Shown: positions 44,887-56,009, numbered from the stretch's first letter. The stretch is DNA of 64,000 bases from Thalassotalea sp. LPB0316 (GCF_014898095.1 NZ_CP062946.1:2356001-2420000), one strand, 5' to 3'. The notes: generated by a model not told the origin, from the sequence alone. Made by a program: numbers and translations.

Positions 44887-47589
44887 ATGACCGATCTGGC
44901 AAAAGAGATTGTTCCAGTCAATATAGAAGATGAACTAAAAAGTTCATATCTAGACTATGCAATGAGTGTAATTGTTGGTCGTGCGTTACCAGATGTACGT
45001 GACGGCTTAAAACCAGTACATAGACGCGTGCTGTATGCGATGAATGTACTCGGTAACGATTACAATAAACCATATAAAAAATCAGCTCGTGTAGTCGGCG
45101 ACGTAATCGGTAAATATCACCCGCATGGTGACACAGCAGTTTACGATACTATTGTGCGTATGGCACAGCCGTTTTCACTGCGTTACATGTTGGTTGACGG
45201 CCAAGGTAACTTCGGTTCAGTAGACGGTGACTCAGCCGCTGCGATGCGTTATACCGAAATTAGAATGGCGAAAATTTCTCATTCAATTTTGGCTGATCTC
45301 GAAAAAGAAACTGTCGACTTTGTACCTAACTATGACGGCACCGAACAAATTCCTGCAGTCATGCCAACCCGCATTCCCAACCTGTTGGTAAATGGTACTT
45401 CTGGTATCGCAGTAGGTATGGCAACTAATATTCCGCCGCACAATTTAACGGAAGTGATTAACGGCTGTTTAGCGCTTATCGATAATGATGAATTAACGAT
45501 AGATGAGCTAATGGAATATATTCCGGGCCCTGATTTCCCAACGGAAGGTATTATCAGTGGTAAGGCCGGTATTGTTGAGGCTTATAAAACAGGCCGTGGT
45601 AAAATTAAGATCAGAGCTCGTGCTGAAATTGAAGTGAATGAAAGCACGGGCAAAGAAACTATCGTGGTTCACGAATTACCTTATCAAGTTAACAAAGCTC
45701 GCCTTATTGAAAAAATGGCGGAGTTAGTAAAAGAAAAACGCCTTGAAGGTATTTCAGCCCTGCGCGACGAGTCTGATAAAGACGGTATGCGTATGGTTAT
45801 CGAAGTAAAACGCGGTGACGTTGGTGAAGTTGTCTTAAACAACTTATACAAATTAACGCAAATGCAAGTTTCTTTTGGCTTAAACATGGTAGCGCTAGCA
45901 GATGGCCAACCTAAGTTGTTTAACCTAAAAGAAATGCTCGAAGCATTTTTACTTCATCGCCGTGAAGTTGTTACTCGCCGTACTATTTTCGAATTGCGAA
46001 AAGCACGTGACAGAGCCCACATTTTAGAAGGCTTATCTATTGCTTTAGCCAATATCGACCCGGTAATCGAATTAGTTAAAAGCTCAGCAAACCGCAAAGA
46101 AGCGGAAGAGAAGTTAATTTCTCAAGGCTGGGCTTTAGGTAATGTACAAGGCATGCTTGAAGCTGCCGGTAACGATGCTGCGCGCCCTGAATGGTTAGAG
46201 CCACAGTACGGTATTCGCGATGGTTTATACTATTTAACACCTGAGCAAGCTAAAGCGATTGTTGACCTACAACTATACAAGTTGTCAGGTATGGAACATG
46301 AAAAGATTCTAAGCGAGTACAAAGAGTTATTAGACTTGATTGCAGAGCTATTGCATATTCTTGCAAGCCCTGCGCGCTTAATGGAAGTGATCAAAGAAGA
46401 GCTCGAAGTGATCAAAGCCGACTTTGGCGATGAACGCCGTACAGAAATTACTTCTGCTTCTCATGACATTTCATTAGAAGACTTGATTAATGAAGAAGAT
46501 GTCGTAGTGACACTTTCTCATGAAGGTTACGTTAAGTACCAAGCGTTATCAGATTACGAAGCGCAACGTCGCGGTGGTAAAGGTAAGGCAGCGACTAAGA
46601 TGAAAGATGAAGATTTCATAGAACGTCTATTGGTTGCCAATACCCATGATACCATTTTGTGTTTCTCTAATCGCGGTAAATTGTACTGGTTAAAAGTTTA
46701 CCAGTTGCCATTGGCAAGTCGCACGGCTCGTGGTCGTCCGATAGTTAACTTATTGCCACTAGAAGCAGATGAGCGTATTACTGCAATTTTACCAGTACGC
46801 GAATACGAAGAAGACAAGTACATTATTATGGCAACGGCTTCGGGTACAGTGAAGAAAACACCACTGACCGCGTACTCTAACCAAAGAGCTAACGGTATTA
46901 TTGCCTTAAACCTTCGCGATGACGATACGTTAATTGGTGTCGATATCACCAATGGTGAAAATGACATCATGTTATTCTCAGACGAAGGTAAAGTTGTGCG
47001 CTTTAACGAGAAACAACGCGATAGTGAAACTGGTGCAGTAAAACTTGATCCTGAAACCGGCGAAGAGCTATTAGCACTGCGTCCTATGGGACGCACAGCA
47101 ACGGGTGTTCGTGGTATTAACCTAGAAGAAGGCCAAAAAGTGGTATCACTAATTGTGCCTAAAAACGAAGGCCCGATTCTAACTGTCACTGAAAACGGTT
47201 ACGGTAAACGCACTGCAATTGAAGAGTACCCCGCGAAGAGTCGAGCGACTAAGGGCGTTGTTTCAATCAAAGTGAGTGAGCGTAACGGTAAGGTGGTTGG
47301 CGCCGTACAGGTTGAAGAAAACGATGAAATCATGATGATCACTGATAGCGGTACCTTAGTTCGTACTCGTGTCAATGAAGTGAGCGTGATTGGACGTAAC
47401 ACTCAAGGTGTTCGTTTAATTCGCACTGCAGATGATGAGCATGTTGTTGCGCTTCAACGCATTGACGAAATCGAAGAAACTGATGAAGTTATCGAAGGTG
47501 AAGTTGAACAAGTAACTGATGCGGAAGACGCAACAGATACAACTGCGCCACAAGCTTCAGCAGATGATTCTGCAGAAGGCGACGCCTAA
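44887..47589 (+). CDS. gyrA: DNA gyrase subunit A
   Basis: Type II topoisomerase subunit that cuts and rejoins DNA. The 900 residues have the winged-helix breakage domain with catalytic Tyr122 ([10 protein letters not shown]), the coiled-coil, and a C-terminal six-blade pinwheel domain with the GyrA box QRRGGKGK. The tail (about 860-900) is acidic and Thr/Ala-rich. At the quinolone-determining positions the protein has Thr83 and Asp87 ([14 protein letters not shown]); many gammaproteobacteria have Ser83. Confidence 0.98.
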   Translation: MTDLAKEIVPVNIEDELKSSYLDYAMSVIVGRALPDVRDGLKPVHRRVLYAMNVLGNDYNKPYKKSARVVGDVIGKYHPHGDTAVYDTIVRMAQPFSLRYMLVDGQGNFGSVDGDSAAAMRYTEIRMAKISHSILADLEKETVDFVPNYDGTEQIPAVMPTRIPNLLVNGTSGIAVGMATNIPPHNLTEVINGCLALIDNDELTIDELMEYIPGPDFPTEGIISGKAGIVEAYKTGRGKIKIRARAEIEVNESTGKETIVVHELPYQVNKARLIEKMAELVKEKRLEGISALRDESDKDGMRMVIEVKRGDVGEVVLNNLYKLTQMQVSFGLNMVALADGQPKLFNLKEMLEAFLLHRREVVTRRTIFELRKARDRAHILEGLSIALANIDPVIELVKSSANRKEAEEKLISQGWALGNVQGMLEAAGNDAARPEWLEPQYGIRDGLYYLTPEQAKAIVDLQLYKLSGMEHEKILSEYKELLDLIAELLHILASPARLMEVIKEELEVIKADFGDERRTEITSASHDISLEDLINEEDVVVTLSHEGYVKYQALSDYEAQRRGGKGKAATKMKDEDFIERLLVANTHDTILCFSNRGKLYWLKVYQLPLASRTARGRPIVNLLPLEADERITAILPVREYEEDKYIIMATASGTVKKTPLTAYSNQRANGIIALNLRDDDTLIGVDITNGENDIMLFSDEGKVVRFNEKQRDSETGAVKLDPETGEELLALRPMGRTATGVRGINLEEGQKVVSLIVPKNEGPILTVTENGYGKRTAIEEYPAKSRATKGVVSIKVSERNGKVVGAVQVEENDEIMMITDSGTLVRTRVNEVSVIGRNTQGVRLIRTADDEHVVALQRIDEIEETDEVIEGEVEQVTDAEDATDTTAPQASADDSAEGDA

Positions 47590-47610
47590 GCGCCTAATAA
47601 TAAAATAAAG

Positions 47611-47638
47611 ATGGGCGGTTTATCCGCCCATTTTTTTT
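47611..47638 (+). terminator. Intrinsic terminator of gyrA
   Basis: An 8-bp GC-rich stem ATGGGCGG / CCGCCCAT with loop TTTAT followed by eight T, 21 bases after the gyrA stop codon. Confidence 0.93.
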
Positions 47639-47702
47639 GCTGACAAATGCCGTAATCGCCCAATAGTTTGTGTGGGTTCTGCTAACGGTTAAGTGATAAT
47701 TA

Positions 47703-47765
47703 CTCCGAGATTCCATGCTCGCTACGCTCCTTGGAATGACGAGAAGTTACTCTTTGGAGTAACGT
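47703..47765. repeat. REP-like intergenic repeat between gyrA and serC
   Basis: An imperfect palindromic unit, with ATTCCA and TGGAAT around a GCTCGCTACGCTCC core, followed by TGACG and then a small dyad GTTACTC-tttg-GAGTAAC. The GTCATTCC...GGAATCT layout is the common form of dispersed REP-like elements in bacterial chromosomes. A related but diverged copy is at 54702. Confidence 0.6.
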
Positions 47766-47787
47766 TTACATATAAAGGAAATAATAA

Positions 47788-48873
47788 ATGTCTGGTGTAT
47801 TTAACTTTTGTGCCGGCCCTGCGATGTTGCCAACGCCAGTAATGGCACAAGCACAGCAAGAGCTGGTTAATTGGCAAAATCTTGGTGTTTCTGTGATGGA
47901 AATTAGCCATCGCAGTACAGAGTTTATTGAGGTAGCAACTAATGCAGAGCGTGATCTGCGCGAACTGTTAAATATTCCTGATAATTACAAAGTCTTGTTC
48001 TGTCATGGCGGTGGCCGTGGTCAGTTTTCTGCTGTGCCATTAAACCTCTTACCTAAAGGCAAAAGTGCTGACTATATCGTGACGGGTTCCTGGTCAAAAG
48101 CGGCAGTAGCAGAAGCAGAGCATTATGGCGATATTCGGATCATTAACGCTGTCGAAGAAGTTAGTGGCCAGCAACAAGTAACAGACGTTAACACTTGGGA
48201 TTTAGACCCGAACGCAGCCTATGTTCATTATTGTCCGAATGAAACTGTTGACGGTATTGAAATGTTTGAGATCCCCGATACTAAAGGCATTCCGTTAGTG
48301 GCTGACATGTCTTCAACCATACTTTCAAGGCCAATCGATGTCAGTAAATTTGGTGTTATTTACGCGGGGGCTCAGAAAAACATTGGCCCATCTGGCTTAA
48401 CGCTAGTGATAGTGCGTGATGACTTGTTGGGTAACGCCCGTAAAACCACACCGGCAGTGCTTGACTACACCATCACTGCAGCTAAAGAATCAATGTTTAA
48501 CACGCCACCAACTTACGCATGGTATTTAGCAGGCTTGGTATTTCAATGGTTAAAAGCGCTTGGAGGCGTTGACAAAATAGAACAAACCAATATTGAAAAA
48601 GCCGAAAAACTATATCAGTTTATTGATCAAAGCGATTTTTATATCAACCGGGTAAACAAGCAAAATCGCAGTCGAATGAATGTACCGTTTTGGTTAAAAG
48701 ACGAGTCACTAAATAGTGCGTTTTTGAGCCAAGCACAAGAAAATGGTTTACTGGCTTTAGAAGGCCATCGCAGCGTCGGTGGCATGCGTGCGAGTATATA
48801 CAATGCCATGCCTTTAGCTGGTGTTGAAGCATTGATTAGGTTTATGAGTAGATTTGAGCAGGAGAACAAATAA
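47788..48873 (+). CDS. serC: Phosphoserine aminotransferase
   Basis: PLP enzyme of serine and pyridoxine synthesis, 361 residues as in E. coli (362). The N-terminal motif [11 protein letters not shown] is typical; the PLP Lys is in [12 protein letters not shown]; the substrate Arg is in [14 protein letters not shown] lies before the ATG. aroA starts one base after its stop codon, the classical serC-aroA operon. Confidence 0.97.
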   Translation: MSGVFNFCAGPAMLPTPVMAQAQQELVNWQNLGVSVMEISHRSTEFIEVATNAERDLRELLNIPDNYKVLFCHGGGRGQFSAVPLNLLPKGKSADYIVTGSWSKAAVAEAEHYGDIRIINAVEEVSGQQQVTDVNTWDLDPNAAYVHYCPNETVDGIEMFEIPDTKGIPLVADMSSTILSRPIDVSKFGVIYAGAQKNIGPSGLTLVIVRDDLLGNARKTTPAVLDYTITAAKESMFNTPPTYAWYLAGLVFQWLKALGGVDKIEQTNIEKAEKLYQFIDQSDFYINRVNKQNRSRMNVPFWLKDESLNSAFLSQAQENGLLALEGHRSVGGMRASIYNAMPLAGVEALIRFMSRFEQENK

Positions 48874-48874
48874 G

Positions 48875-50155
48875 GTGAAGCAATTAACATTACAGCCAAT
48901 TAGAAAGATTGATGGAGAAGTGTTTTTACCTGGCTCAAAAAGCTTGTCTAACCGTGCCTTACTTATCGCCGCATTAGCACATGGCACCACAAAAATTACT
49001 AACCTGTTAGTGAGTGATGACATCAATCATATGTTGAATGCACTTAAGTTACTAGGTGTCGAGTACACAATAAGTGATTGTGGTACTGAATGCACGGTTG
49101 TTGGCAATAACGGCCTATTTAGCGTTGATGCACCTGTTGAGTTGTATTTAGGTAACGCTGGCACAGCAATGCGCCCTTTATGTGCCGCGTTGGCAGCAAG
49201 CCAAGGCGAATTCATATTAACGGGAGAACCTCGCATGAAAGAAAGGCCAATTGGTCATTTGGTTGATGCGCTGAACCAGTTAAATGCCAACATCAGTTAC
49301 TTGGAAAACCAAGACTACCCACCAGTAAAGATCATTGGCAGTAAATTAGGTGGCGAAATAGTCTCGATTGATGGCTCTATTTCAAGCCAGTTTTTAACGG
49401 CTATCTTGATGGTCGCACCGCTATTAGCTTCCGACACTGAGATTGTGATCGAAGGTGAGTTAGTCTCTAAACCCTATATTGATATCACGCTAAATATTAT
49501 GGCGCGCTTTGGGGTCGAAGTGAAAAACAATAATTACCAGTCGTTTTTTGTCAAAGGCAATCAATCTTATCGTGCACAAGACAAGTACATGGTGGAGGGG
49601 GATGCATCATCAGCATCTTATTTTCTCGCTGCCGGTGCAATCAAAGGTGGCGAAATAACCGTTCATGGCGTGGGCAAACTCAGCGTTCAAGGCGATAAGC
49701 ACTTTGCCGATGTATTGGAAAAAATGGGGGCAGAGGTGATTTGGCACGATGAGTCGATTACCGTAAAAGGCAAACCATTGACCGCCGTTGATATGGATAT
49801 GAATCACATCCCTGATGCTGCCATGACGATCGCAACAACTGCATTGTTTGCTACTGGTACAACAAGCATTCGCAACATCTACAACTGGCGAGTAAAAGAA
49901 ACTGACCGTTTACACGCGATGGCAACTGAGTTGCGAAAGGTTGGGGCAACAGTGGAGGAAGGTGAGGACTATATTTCAGTAACACCACCTAAAACTTTGA
50001 ATCACGCTAATATTGATACTTACAACGATCACCGCGTGGCGATGTGCTTTTCACTCGTCGCCTTAAGTGATACACCTGTTACAATCAATGATCCTGATTG
50101 TACAGCGAAAACCTTTCCAGATTATTTCGATAAATTAGCGCAAGTCTCGTACTAG
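48875..50155 (+). CDS. aroA: 3-phosphoshikimate 1-carboxyvinyltransferase (EPSP synthase)
   Basis: Sixth step of the shikimate pathway. The start is GTG 48875, giving MKQLTLQPI, which aligns with E. coli AroA (MESLTLQPI); the frame is open for seven codons more, inside serC. The 426 residues show class I motifs: [24 protein letters not shown], the EPRMKERPI loop and [13 protein letters not shown]. The GTG start and one-base gap to serC point to coupled translation. Confidence 0.97.
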   Translation: MKQLTLQPIRKIDGEVFLPGSKSLSNRALLIAALAHGTTKITNLLVSDDINHMLNALKLLGVEYTISDCGTECTVVGNNGLFSVDAPVELYLGNAGTAMRPLCAALAASQGEFILTGEPRMKERPIGHLVDALNQLNANISYLENQDYPPVKIIGSKLGGEIVSIDGSISSQFLTAILMVAPLLASDTEIVIEGELVSKPYIDITLNIMARFGVEVKNNNYQSFFVKGNQSYRAQDKYMVEGDASSASYFLAAGAIKGGEITVHGVGKLSVQGDKHFADVLEKMGAEVIWHDESITVKGKPLTAVDMDMNHIPDAAMTIATTALFATGTTSIRNIYNWRVKETDRLHAMATELRKVGATVEEGEDYISVTPPKTLNHANIDTYNDHRVAMCFSLVALSDTPVTINDPDCTAKTFPDYFDKLAQVSY

Positions 50156-50181
50156 AAAATTAATCGCTAGCACAGGCTATT

Positions 50182-50216
50182 AAAGGTTAAGCTCTAACAA
50201 TGCTTGACCTTTTTTT
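50182..50216 (+). terminator. Intrinsic terminator of serC-aroA
   Basis: An 11-bp stem AAAGGTTAAGC / GCTTGACCTTT with one G-U wobble, loop of nine bases and a run of T, 26 bases after the aroA stop codon. Confidence 0.88.
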
Positions 50217-50294
50217 ATTTCTGATTACTCGCGTTTATTTTGTTACAGAATATTGAAATTGGCATAATGTCGAGATTTTGCCAAATAAATACCG

Positions 50295-50300
50295 TATAAT
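50295..50300 (+). promoter_or_regulatory. -10 element upstream of cmk
   Basis: A perfect TATAAT with GC-rich discriminator, 32 bases before the cmk ATG. No convincing -35 was found at 16-18 bases, so it may depend on an activator. Confidence 0.4.
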
Positions 50301-50332
50301 GCGCCGAATTTTCGGCATTAGGAGAGAAATGT

Positions 50333-51010
50333 ATGCAGGAAAGCGTTCCAGTTATCACCATTGATGGCCCAAGTGGCGCAGGTAAAGGGACAGCTGCAAA
50401 AATCGTCGCAGAGCAGCTAGGCTGGCATTTATTAGATAGTGGCGCTATCTACCGCGTATTGGCGGTCGCAACTCAACATCATCAAATTAGCGTTGAAGAA
50501 GAAGAGCCGCTCATTCCAATTGCGACGCATCTCGATGTTCAGTTTGAGGTCAATGGCGACAAAGTCAAAGTGGTACTTGAGGGTGAAGATGTCACCAAAA
50601 CCATTCGCCTTGAAGAAGTTGGCGAGTTAGCGTCTAAAATCGCTGCCTTCCCACGTATTCGTGAAGCGTTATTACGCCGACAACGCGCATTTAGAACCTT
50701 ACCGGGCCTCGTGGCAGATGGCCGTGATATGGGCACTGTGGTCTTTACCGATGCACCCGTAAAAATATTTCTGACGGCCAGCGCAGAAGAACGCGCACAA
50801 AGACGTTTTCAACAGTTGAAAGACAAAGGCTTTGATGTTAATATCGGGCGCCTTTTGGAAGACATTAAAGCTCGTGACGAGCGCGATCAGAACCGCAAAG
50901 TCGCGCCATTGGTGCCTGCCGAGGATGCGTTAATTATTGATTCTACTGAGCTTTCTATTGACGAAGTGGTCGCTAGAATGTTGACATTCGTCAACGAGAA
51001 ATTAGCGTAA
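50333..51010 (+). CDS. cmk: Cytidylate kinase
   Basis: Phosphorylates CMP and dCMP. The 225 residues match the family length; P-loop [11 protein letters not shown], the DSGAIYR substrate motif, [12 protein letters not shown] and the LID region [10 protein letters not shown] with DERDQNR. GGAGAG lies six bases before the ATG. cmk-rpsA order is conserved in gammaproteobacteria. Confidence 0.97.
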   Translation: MQESVPVITIDGPSGAGKGTAAKIVAEQLGWHLLDSGAIYRVLAVATQHHQISVEEEEPLIPIATHLDVQFEVNGDKVKVVLEGEDVTKTIRLEEVGELASKIAAFPRIREALLRRQRAFRTLPGLVADGRDMGTVVFTDAPVKIFLTASAEERAQRRFQQLKDKGFDVNIGRLLEDIKARDERDQNRKVAPLVPAEDALIIDSTELSIDEVVARMLTFVNEKLA

Positions 51011-51108
51011 TTATTTTTTACTTGAGGTAAGGATGCTTTGAGTTTTATTAACAACCCCATGAAACAATGATGTTGATTGGTTAACTATATTAGAGTTCAT
51101 AAAACATT

Positions 51109-52773
51109 ATGACTGAAAATTTTGCACAACTTTTCGAAGAAAGTTTAAAAGAAATCGAAACACGCCCTGGTTCAATCATCAAGGGTACTGTAGTACAGAT
51201 CAACAAAGACAACGTTTTAGTTGATGCTGGCTTAAAATCAGAGTCTGTTATCTCAATTGACCAATTCAAAAACTCAGCTGGTGAAGTTGAAATTAATGTT
51301 GGTGACGAAATTGACGTAGCATTAGATGCAACAGATGACGGTTTCGGTGAAACTGTACTTTCTCGTGAAAAAGCAAAACGTCACGAAGCTTGGCAAGTTC
51401 TTGAAAAAGCTTACGAAGAAAAAGAAACTGTTATCGGTGTTATCAACGGTAAAGTTAAAGGCGGCTTCACAGTTGAAGTTAGCAATATTCGTGCTTTCTT
51501 ACCAGGTTCATTAGTAGATGTACGTCCAGTACGTGACACTGCACACCTTGAAGGTAAAGATTTAGAATTCAAAGTTATTAAGCTTGATCAAAAGCGTAAT
51601 AACGTTGTTGTTTCTCGTCGTGCTGTTATCGAATCAGAAAGCAGTGTAGAACGCGATGCATTATTAGAGTCTCTACAAGAAGGTCAAGAAGTTAAAGGTA
51701 TCGTTAAGAACTTAACAGACTACGGTGCATTCGTAGACTTAGGCGGTATCGATGGTCTTCTTCACATCACTGACATGGCTTGGAAGCGTGTTAAGCACCC
51801 AAGTGAAATCGTTAACGTTGGTGACGAGATTCAAGTTAAAGTACTTAAATTCGACCGTGAGCGTACTCGTGTTTCATTAGGTATGAAGCAATTAGGCGAA
51901 GATCCATGGGTAGCAATTGCTAACCGTTACCCTGAAGGCGCTAAGTTAACAGGTCGTGTGACTAACTTAACTGACTACGGTTGTTTCGTTGAAATCCAAG
52001 AAGGCGTTGAAGGTTTAGTTCACGTTTCTGAAATGGATTGGACTAACAAGAACATCCACCCATCTAAAGTTGTTAACTTAGGTGACGAAGTTGAAGTTAT
52101 GGTTCTTGAAATTGACGAAGAACGTCGTCGTATTTCATTAGGTCTTAAGCAATGTATCCCGAACCCATGGGAAGAGTTTGCTAAGAACTTCAACAAAGGT
52201 GACAAAGTTTCTGGTAAGATCAAGTCAATCACTGACTTCGGTATCTTCATCGGTCTTGACGGTGGTATCGACGGTTTAGTTCACTTATCTGACATTTCTT
52301 GGAACGGCGGCGAAGAAGCTGTTCGTGATTACAAGAAAGGTGATGAAATCTCAGCTGTGGTATTACAAGTTGACCCAGAGCGCGAGCGTATCTCATTAGG
52401 CGTTAAGCAAACTGAAGACGATCCGTTTAACAACTACACAACTGAAACTAAGAAAGGTGCAATCGTTACTGGTACAGTAGTTGAAGTTGACGCGAAAGGT
52501 GCTAAGATTGAATTAGCAGAAGGCGTTGAAGGTTACATCCGTGTAGCTGACATCTCTCGTGAACGTGTTGAAGACGCAACAACTGAGTTAAGCGTTGGTG
52601 ATAGTGTTGAAGCTAAGTTTGTTGGTGTTGATCGTAAGAACCGCACTGTAAGCTTATCAATCAAAGCGAAAGACCAAGCTGACGAGCGTCAAGCAATGGA
52701 CAACTTAAACCAAGCTGATGATGCTGGCTTTGCTAATGCAATGGCTGAAGCATTTAAAAACGCTAAAGGTTAA
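51109..52773 (+). CDS. rpsA: 30S ribosomal protein S1
   Basis: A 554-residue ribosomal protein with six S1 OB-fold repeats, about 85 residues each; repeats 3 to 6 are the clearest ([56 protein letters not shown]). It binds mRNA upstream of start codons and helps initiation at weak Shine-Dalgarno sites. Codon use is strongly biased, as expected for high expression (few rare codons, many GTT/GAA/AAA). 98 bases separate it from cmk. Confidence 0.98.
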   Translation: MTENFAQLFEESLKEIETRPGSIIKGTVVQINKDNVLVDAGLKSESVISIDQFKNSAGEVEINVGDEIDVALDATDDGFGETVLSREKAKRHEAWQVLEKAYEEKETVIGVINGKVKGGFTVEVSNIRAFLPGSLVDVRPVRDTAHLEGKDLEFKVIKLDQKRNNVVVSRRAVIESESSVERDALLESLQEGQEVKGIVKNLTDYGAFVDLGGIDGLLHITDMAWKRVKHPSEIVNVGDEIQVKVLKFDRERTRVSLGMKQLGEDPWVAIANRYPEGAKLTGRVTNLTDYGCFVEIQEGVEGLVHVSEMDWTNKNIHPSKVVNLGDEVEVMVLEIDEERRRISLGLKQCIPNPWEEFAKNFNKGDKVSGKIKSITDFGIFIGLDGGIDGLVHLSDISWNGGEEAVRDYKKGDEISAVVLQVDPERERISLGVKQTEDDPFNNYTTETKKGAIVTGTVVEVDAKGAKIELAEGVEGYIRVADISRERVEDATTELSVGDSVEAKFVGVDRKNRTVSLSIKAKDQADERQAMDNLNQADDAGFANAMAEAFKNAKG

Positions 52774-52785
52774 TAGTTAGTCGAT

Positions 52786-52811
52786 AGAGAGAGCAATACG
52801 CTCTCTCTTTT
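52786..52811 (+). terminator. Intrinsic terminator of rpsA
   Basis: A 9-bp stem AGAGAGAGC / GCTCTCTCT, loop AATAC, followed by TTTT. The T-run is short, so partial read-through into ihfB is possible. Confidence 0.75.
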
Positions 52812-52849
52812 ACCATTTTGGGCACTTAGATTAGCACTGGAGGGTCATG

Positions 52850-53137
52850 ATGACCAAATCAGAACTTATTGAAAAATTGACAGACTCATTAACTCATTTA
52901 TCACCAAAAGAGGTAGAGTCATCTATCAAAGAAATTTTGGAAATGATGGCGCAAACCCTATCAAAAGGTGAGCGTATTGAAATTAGAGGGTTTGGTAGCT
53001 TTTCATTGCATTATCGAGCGCCGCGAGTTGGTAGAAACCCTAAGACAGGTGAGTCGGTAGAATTAACAGGTAAATATGTTCCTCATTTTAAACCTGGTAA
53101 AGAATTACGCGAACGCGTAAACGCCTCATTAGCTTAA
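52850..53137 (+). CDS. ihfB: Integration host factor subunit beta
   Basis: DNA-bending protein acting with IhfA. The 95 residues begin [10 protein letters not shown], as in E. coli; an ATG directly before (52847) is possible, but GGAGG is better spaced from 52850. The DNA-contact arm shows [12 protein letters not shown] with the intercalating Pro, and [12 protein letters not shown] is invariant. Usual position after rpsA. Confidence 0.96.
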   Translation: MTKSELIEKLTDSLTHLSPKEVESSIKEILEMMAQTLSKGERIEIRGFGSFSLHYRAPRVGRNPKTGESVELTGKYVPHFKPGKELRERVNASLA

Positions 53138-53153
53138 TGGTATAGAATTTCTT

Positions 53154-53186
53154 AAAAACGGCATGCTTTAGCGTGCCGTTTTTTTT
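53154..53186 (+). terminator. Intrinsic terminator of ihfB
   Basis: The stem AAAAACGGCATGC / GCGTGCCGTTTTT (one G-U wobble) with loop TTTA, ending in eight T. It ends 23 bases before lapA, so lapA-lapB may need their own promoter or read-through. Confidence 0.9.
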
Positions 53187-53208
53187 CGTAGATCAAAAGG
53201 AAAATTTG

Positions 53209-53433
53209 ATGCGTTTAGTGATAACATTACTTATATTATTTGCTTTGTTGGTGGTCGCCTTTGCATTCGGTAGCCAGAACAACGGTATGATTACTTTAAA
53301 TTATTTTGTTGCTCGTACTGAAATGTCAATTGCCAGCGCAGTGAGTTTGTTTACATTTATCGGTTTTTTACTCGGCATATTTACCACAGTATTGTGGCGT
53401 TTATTAAGCCATATGAAGAAACGTTCGAAGTAG
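53209..53433 (+). CDS. lapA: Lipopolysaccharide assembly protein A (LapA/YciS)
   Basis: A 74-residue inner-membrane protein with two helices (about 4-21 and 41-62) and the family SQNNGMITLNYF segment after the first helix. It works with LapB in controlling LpxC and LPS assembly. The start is ATG 53209, preceded by AAAAGGA; an upstream frame to 53173 runs through the terminator and is not credible. Confidence 0.9.
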   Translation: MRLVITLLILFALLVVAFAFGSQNNGMITLNYFVARTEMSIASAVSLFTFIGFLLGIFTTVLWRLLSHMKKRSK

Positions 53434-53451
53434 TATAGGGTTAGGTTTTAC

Positions 53452-54621
53452 ATGCTAGAGCTTTTATTTCTCTTGTTACCAGTAGCGGCAGCTTATGGCT
53501 GGTATATGGGGCGAAATAGTATTAAGCAGAATGATCAAACTGCTAAAGCTGACCTATCCAAAAAATATTCACAAGGTATTAACTACCTACTATCTAACCA
53601 GCAAGATAAAGCAATCGCGCATTTAATTGAAACACTTCAGGTCGAAGATGAGTCAATTGATGCACACTTTGCAATGGCGAATTTATTTCGCAAGCGTGGT
53701 GAGCTTGATCGTGCACTAAAAGTTCACGAGCATTTAGTGCGCCATAAATATTTACCTGATTCGGCTAAACGAAAAGCAGCATTTGAGCTCGGTAAAGACT
53801 TTTTCAGTGCAGGGTTGTTTGATCGTGCCGAAGCAATGTTTGTTCGCTTACTCAAGTCTAAGCATTACGAACTCAAAGCACTGTCTTATTTGTTACAGAT
53901 TTATCAATCAACTAAAGATTGGCAAAAGGGCATTACGCTAGAAAAAAATATCATTAAGTCTAATGATAAAAAATTATTACACGTATTGGCGAATTTTTAT
54001 TGTGAATTAGCCATGCAAGCCCGATCCGATGACGATAACATCGAAGTTATTGAGTTACTTGAAAAAGCACTGGAATTAGATAACAAATCTTGCCGTGCTA
54101 ACTGCTTAATGGCTGAAGTTTATGAGCAAAATGAACAATATGATCACGCGATCAATTGTTATATGGAAATTTATCAGCAAGACACCGAATTTTTTCCTGA
54201 AGTTATCGATAAGCTTGAGTTTTGTTTCGAGCAAAACAATGATCAAGCAGCATTTTTCGACTTTATTAAGAAAGTGTATAGCGAAACAGGCTCAACCTCT
54301 GCATTAATTAAATATGTTGATCTCCTTATTGCGCAAGGTAAGGTTGATCAAGCAAATCAATTTATTTTAACGGCGATGAAACGCCGCTCGACTATTCGTG
54401 GTTTCAGGCATTTTGTTAAAATGCAATTGAGTGCTAATAACACGCCGCAAGAATCAGAGAGCTTAAAAGTGATTAGAGAGCTGGTATCTGAGTACCTTAA
54501 AGTCAAGCCGCGTTACAGTTGTCGAAACTGTGGCTTTAACAGTTCAACCCATTACTGGTCATGCCCATCGTGCCATGAATGGGAGCAACTAAAGCCTGTT
54601 AGAGGCCTAGAAGGCGAATAA
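53452..54621 (+). CDS. lapB: Lipopolysaccharide assembly protein B (LapB/YciM)
   Basis: A 389-residue adaptor that promotes FtsH degradation of LpxC and so sets LPS synthesis. N-terminal TM (about 1-18), then nine TPR-like helical pairs (about 40-345), and a C-terminal rubredoxin-like zinc domain with CRNCGFN and CPSCHEW. Length equals E. coli LapB (389). It follows lapA after 18 bases. Confidence 0.96.
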   Translation: MLELLFLLLPVAAAYGWYMGRNSIKQNDQTAKADLSKKYSQGINYLLSNQQDKAIAHLIETLQVEDESIDAHFAMANLFRKRGELDRALKVHEHLVRHKYLPDSAKRKAAFELGKDFFSAGLFDRAEAMFVRLLKSKHYELKALSYLLQIYQSTKDWQKGITLEKNIIKSNDKKLLHVLANFYCELAMQARSDDDNIEVIELLEKALELDNKSCRANCLMAEVYEQNEQYDHAINCYMEIYQQDTEFFPEVIDKLEFCFEQNNDQAAFFDFIKKVYSETGSTSALIKYVDLLIAQGKVDQANQFILTAMKRRSTIRGFRHFVKMQLSANNTPQESESLKVIRELVSEYLKVKPRYSCRNCGFNSSTHYWSCPSCHEWEQLKPVRGLEGE

Positions 54622-54635
54622 CAAAAAATATACGA

Positions 54636-54790
54636 AAAAGGCTGGGAGGCTTTAAGGTTGGAAGGTTTTAAGGTAGCAAGGTTTTAAGGTCAAAACAGTG
54701 TGTCATTCCCGAGGTGTTTTAATTGGGAATCTTGTGTTAAAGGTAAAAACATTAAACTTTTAAACTTTTAAACTTTAAACACCCAACCTT
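54636..54790. repeat. Low-complexity repeat block with a REP-like core, between lapB and pyrF
   Basis: Tandem near-copies of AAGGTTTTAAGGT (54650-54692) are followed by a REP-like unit (GTCATTCCC...GGGAATC, 54702-54732) and then repeats of TTTTAAAC (54751-54780) ending in CCCAACCTT, which is complementary to the AAGGTTGG of the left part. The whole could fold as an extended imperfect hairpin. Seen directly by eye. Confidence 0.6.
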
Positions 54791-54854
54791 ATAACATTAG
54801 TCGTTATTTCCATGTATAATGCCGGCGAAATTTTAATGTGAATAAGGGCCTTAC

Positions 54855-55553
54855 ATGACAGATCCAAAAGTTGTTGTTGCTTTAGACTTTAATAAGCAAG
54901 CAGATGCGCTATCTTTTATCGATAAAATCGAGCCAACGGATTGTCGATTAAAAGTTGGTAAGGAGATGTTTACCCATTTTGGTCCTGAATTTGTTAAAAC
55001 ACTGAGCAATAAAGGTTTTGATGTATTCCTAGATTTGAAGTTTCACGATATCCCAAATACCGTTGCCAAAGCGGTGAGTGCAGCAGCAGACTTAGGTGTG
55101 TGGATGGTCAATGTGCACGCTAGTGGCGGTCAGAAAATGATGGAGCAAGCCAAAATAGCGTTGGAAAGTTATGGCAAAGATGCGCCATTTCTTATTGCCG
55201 TTACGGTACTTACGAGTATGTCTCGCGAAGATTTACAAGGTATAGGTATCGACATGGAGCCGCAGGAGCACGTGATGCGCTTAGCCAGCTTAACTAAACA
55301 AAGCGGGTTAGATGGTGTTGTTTGTTCGGCGATGGAAGCACAAATGCTTAAGCAAAACCTTGGTCATGACTTTAAACTAGTAACACCAGGCATTCGTCCA
55401 GCGGGTAGCAGTGTCGATGATCAAAAGCGGATAATGACACCAAAACAAGCCATTGATGTTGGTGTAGATTATTTGGTTATTGGTCGACCAATTACCAAAG
55501 CAGTCGACCCTCGAAAAGTCCTTGCTGATATAAATCAATCGATTCTTCGATAA
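54855..55553 (+). CDS. pyrF: Orotidine 5'-phosphate decarboxylase
   Basis: Last step of UMP synthesis. 232 residues; the N-terminal [14 protein letters not shown] and the catalytic [10 protein letters not shown] motif (Asp-x-Lys-x2-Asp) are intact, as is the phosphate-binding [10 protein letters not shown] and VIGRPIT. A TATAAT element lies at 54815-54820, 34 bases before the ATG. Follows lapB as in E. coli. Confidence 0.97.
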   Translation: MTDPKVVVALDFNKQADALSFIDKIEPTDCRLKVGKEMFTHFGPEFVKTLSNKGFDVFLDLKFHDIPNTVAKAVSAAADLGVWMVNVHASGGQKMMEQAKIALESYGKDAPFLIAVTVLTSMSREDLQGIGIDMEPQEHVMRLASLTKQSGLDGVVCSAMEAQMLKQNLGHDFKLVTPGIRPAGSSVDDQKRIMTPKQAIDVGVDYLVIGRPITKAVDPRKVLADINQSILR

Positions 55554-55601
55554 ATTATCTCTCCTTATTTGACACAATGAGTTTCTGGGTCTAAACCTAA
55601 T

Positions 55602-55633
55602 ACCAATCCGAGTTATTTATTATTCGGATTGGT
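55602..55633 (+). terminator. Hairpin after pyrF, probable terminator
   Basis: A 10-bp stem ACCAATCCGA / TCGGATTGGT with an AT-only 12-base loop, followed by TTTA. It lies between pyrF and the ComEA-like gene. Confidence 0.6.
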
Positions 55634-55680
55634 TTATCGTCACTAATGGAAGTGACGAGCAAAATTAAAAGGAACTTATT

Positions 55681-55983
55681 ATGTTAAAACACGTTTTATC
55701 CGCATCGCTTATTCTACTCGCTAGTTTATCTACATTTGCTGTAGCAGACTCTGTAAAGCCTGAACCTGTTGTTAACTCAAGCGACTCACTAACCTTAATT
55801 AATATTAATCAAGCTGATGTTCAAGCATTATCGAGCTTGAAGGGGATTGGTAAGTCGAAAGCCCAGGCGATTGTTGAATATCGTGAGCAACACGGTCAAT
55901 TCAATACACTAAATGAGTTATTGAAGGTCAAGGGAATAGGGGCGAAAGTACTAAGCGCCAATGCTGGCAAAATGACGATTTGA
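55681..55983 (+). CDS. ComEA-like helix-hairpin-helix protein
   Basis: A 100-residue secreted protein with a signal peptide (MLKHVLSASLILLASLSTFA) cut near AVA-DS. The mature part holds two helix-hairpin-helix motifs (SLKGIGKSKAQAIVEYRE; LLKVKGIGAKVLSANAG), the DNA-binding fold of ComEA. In Vibrio a periplasmic ComEA pulls in transforming DNA. Many gammaproteobacteria carry such a gene without proven competence; none of the type IV pilus genes is in this window. Confidence 0.88.
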   Translation: MLKHVLSASLILLASLSTFAVADSVKPEPVVNSSDSLTLININQADVQALSSLKGIGKSKAQAIVEYREQHGQFNTLNELLKVKGIGAKVLSANAGKMTI

Positions 55984-56009
55984 TAATGGTCTATTGGTTC
56001 TAGGCATAA

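Noticed and set aside
46698-47189. 163-residue minus-strand frame inside gyrA
   Set aside because: Antisense shadow of highly biased gyrA codons.
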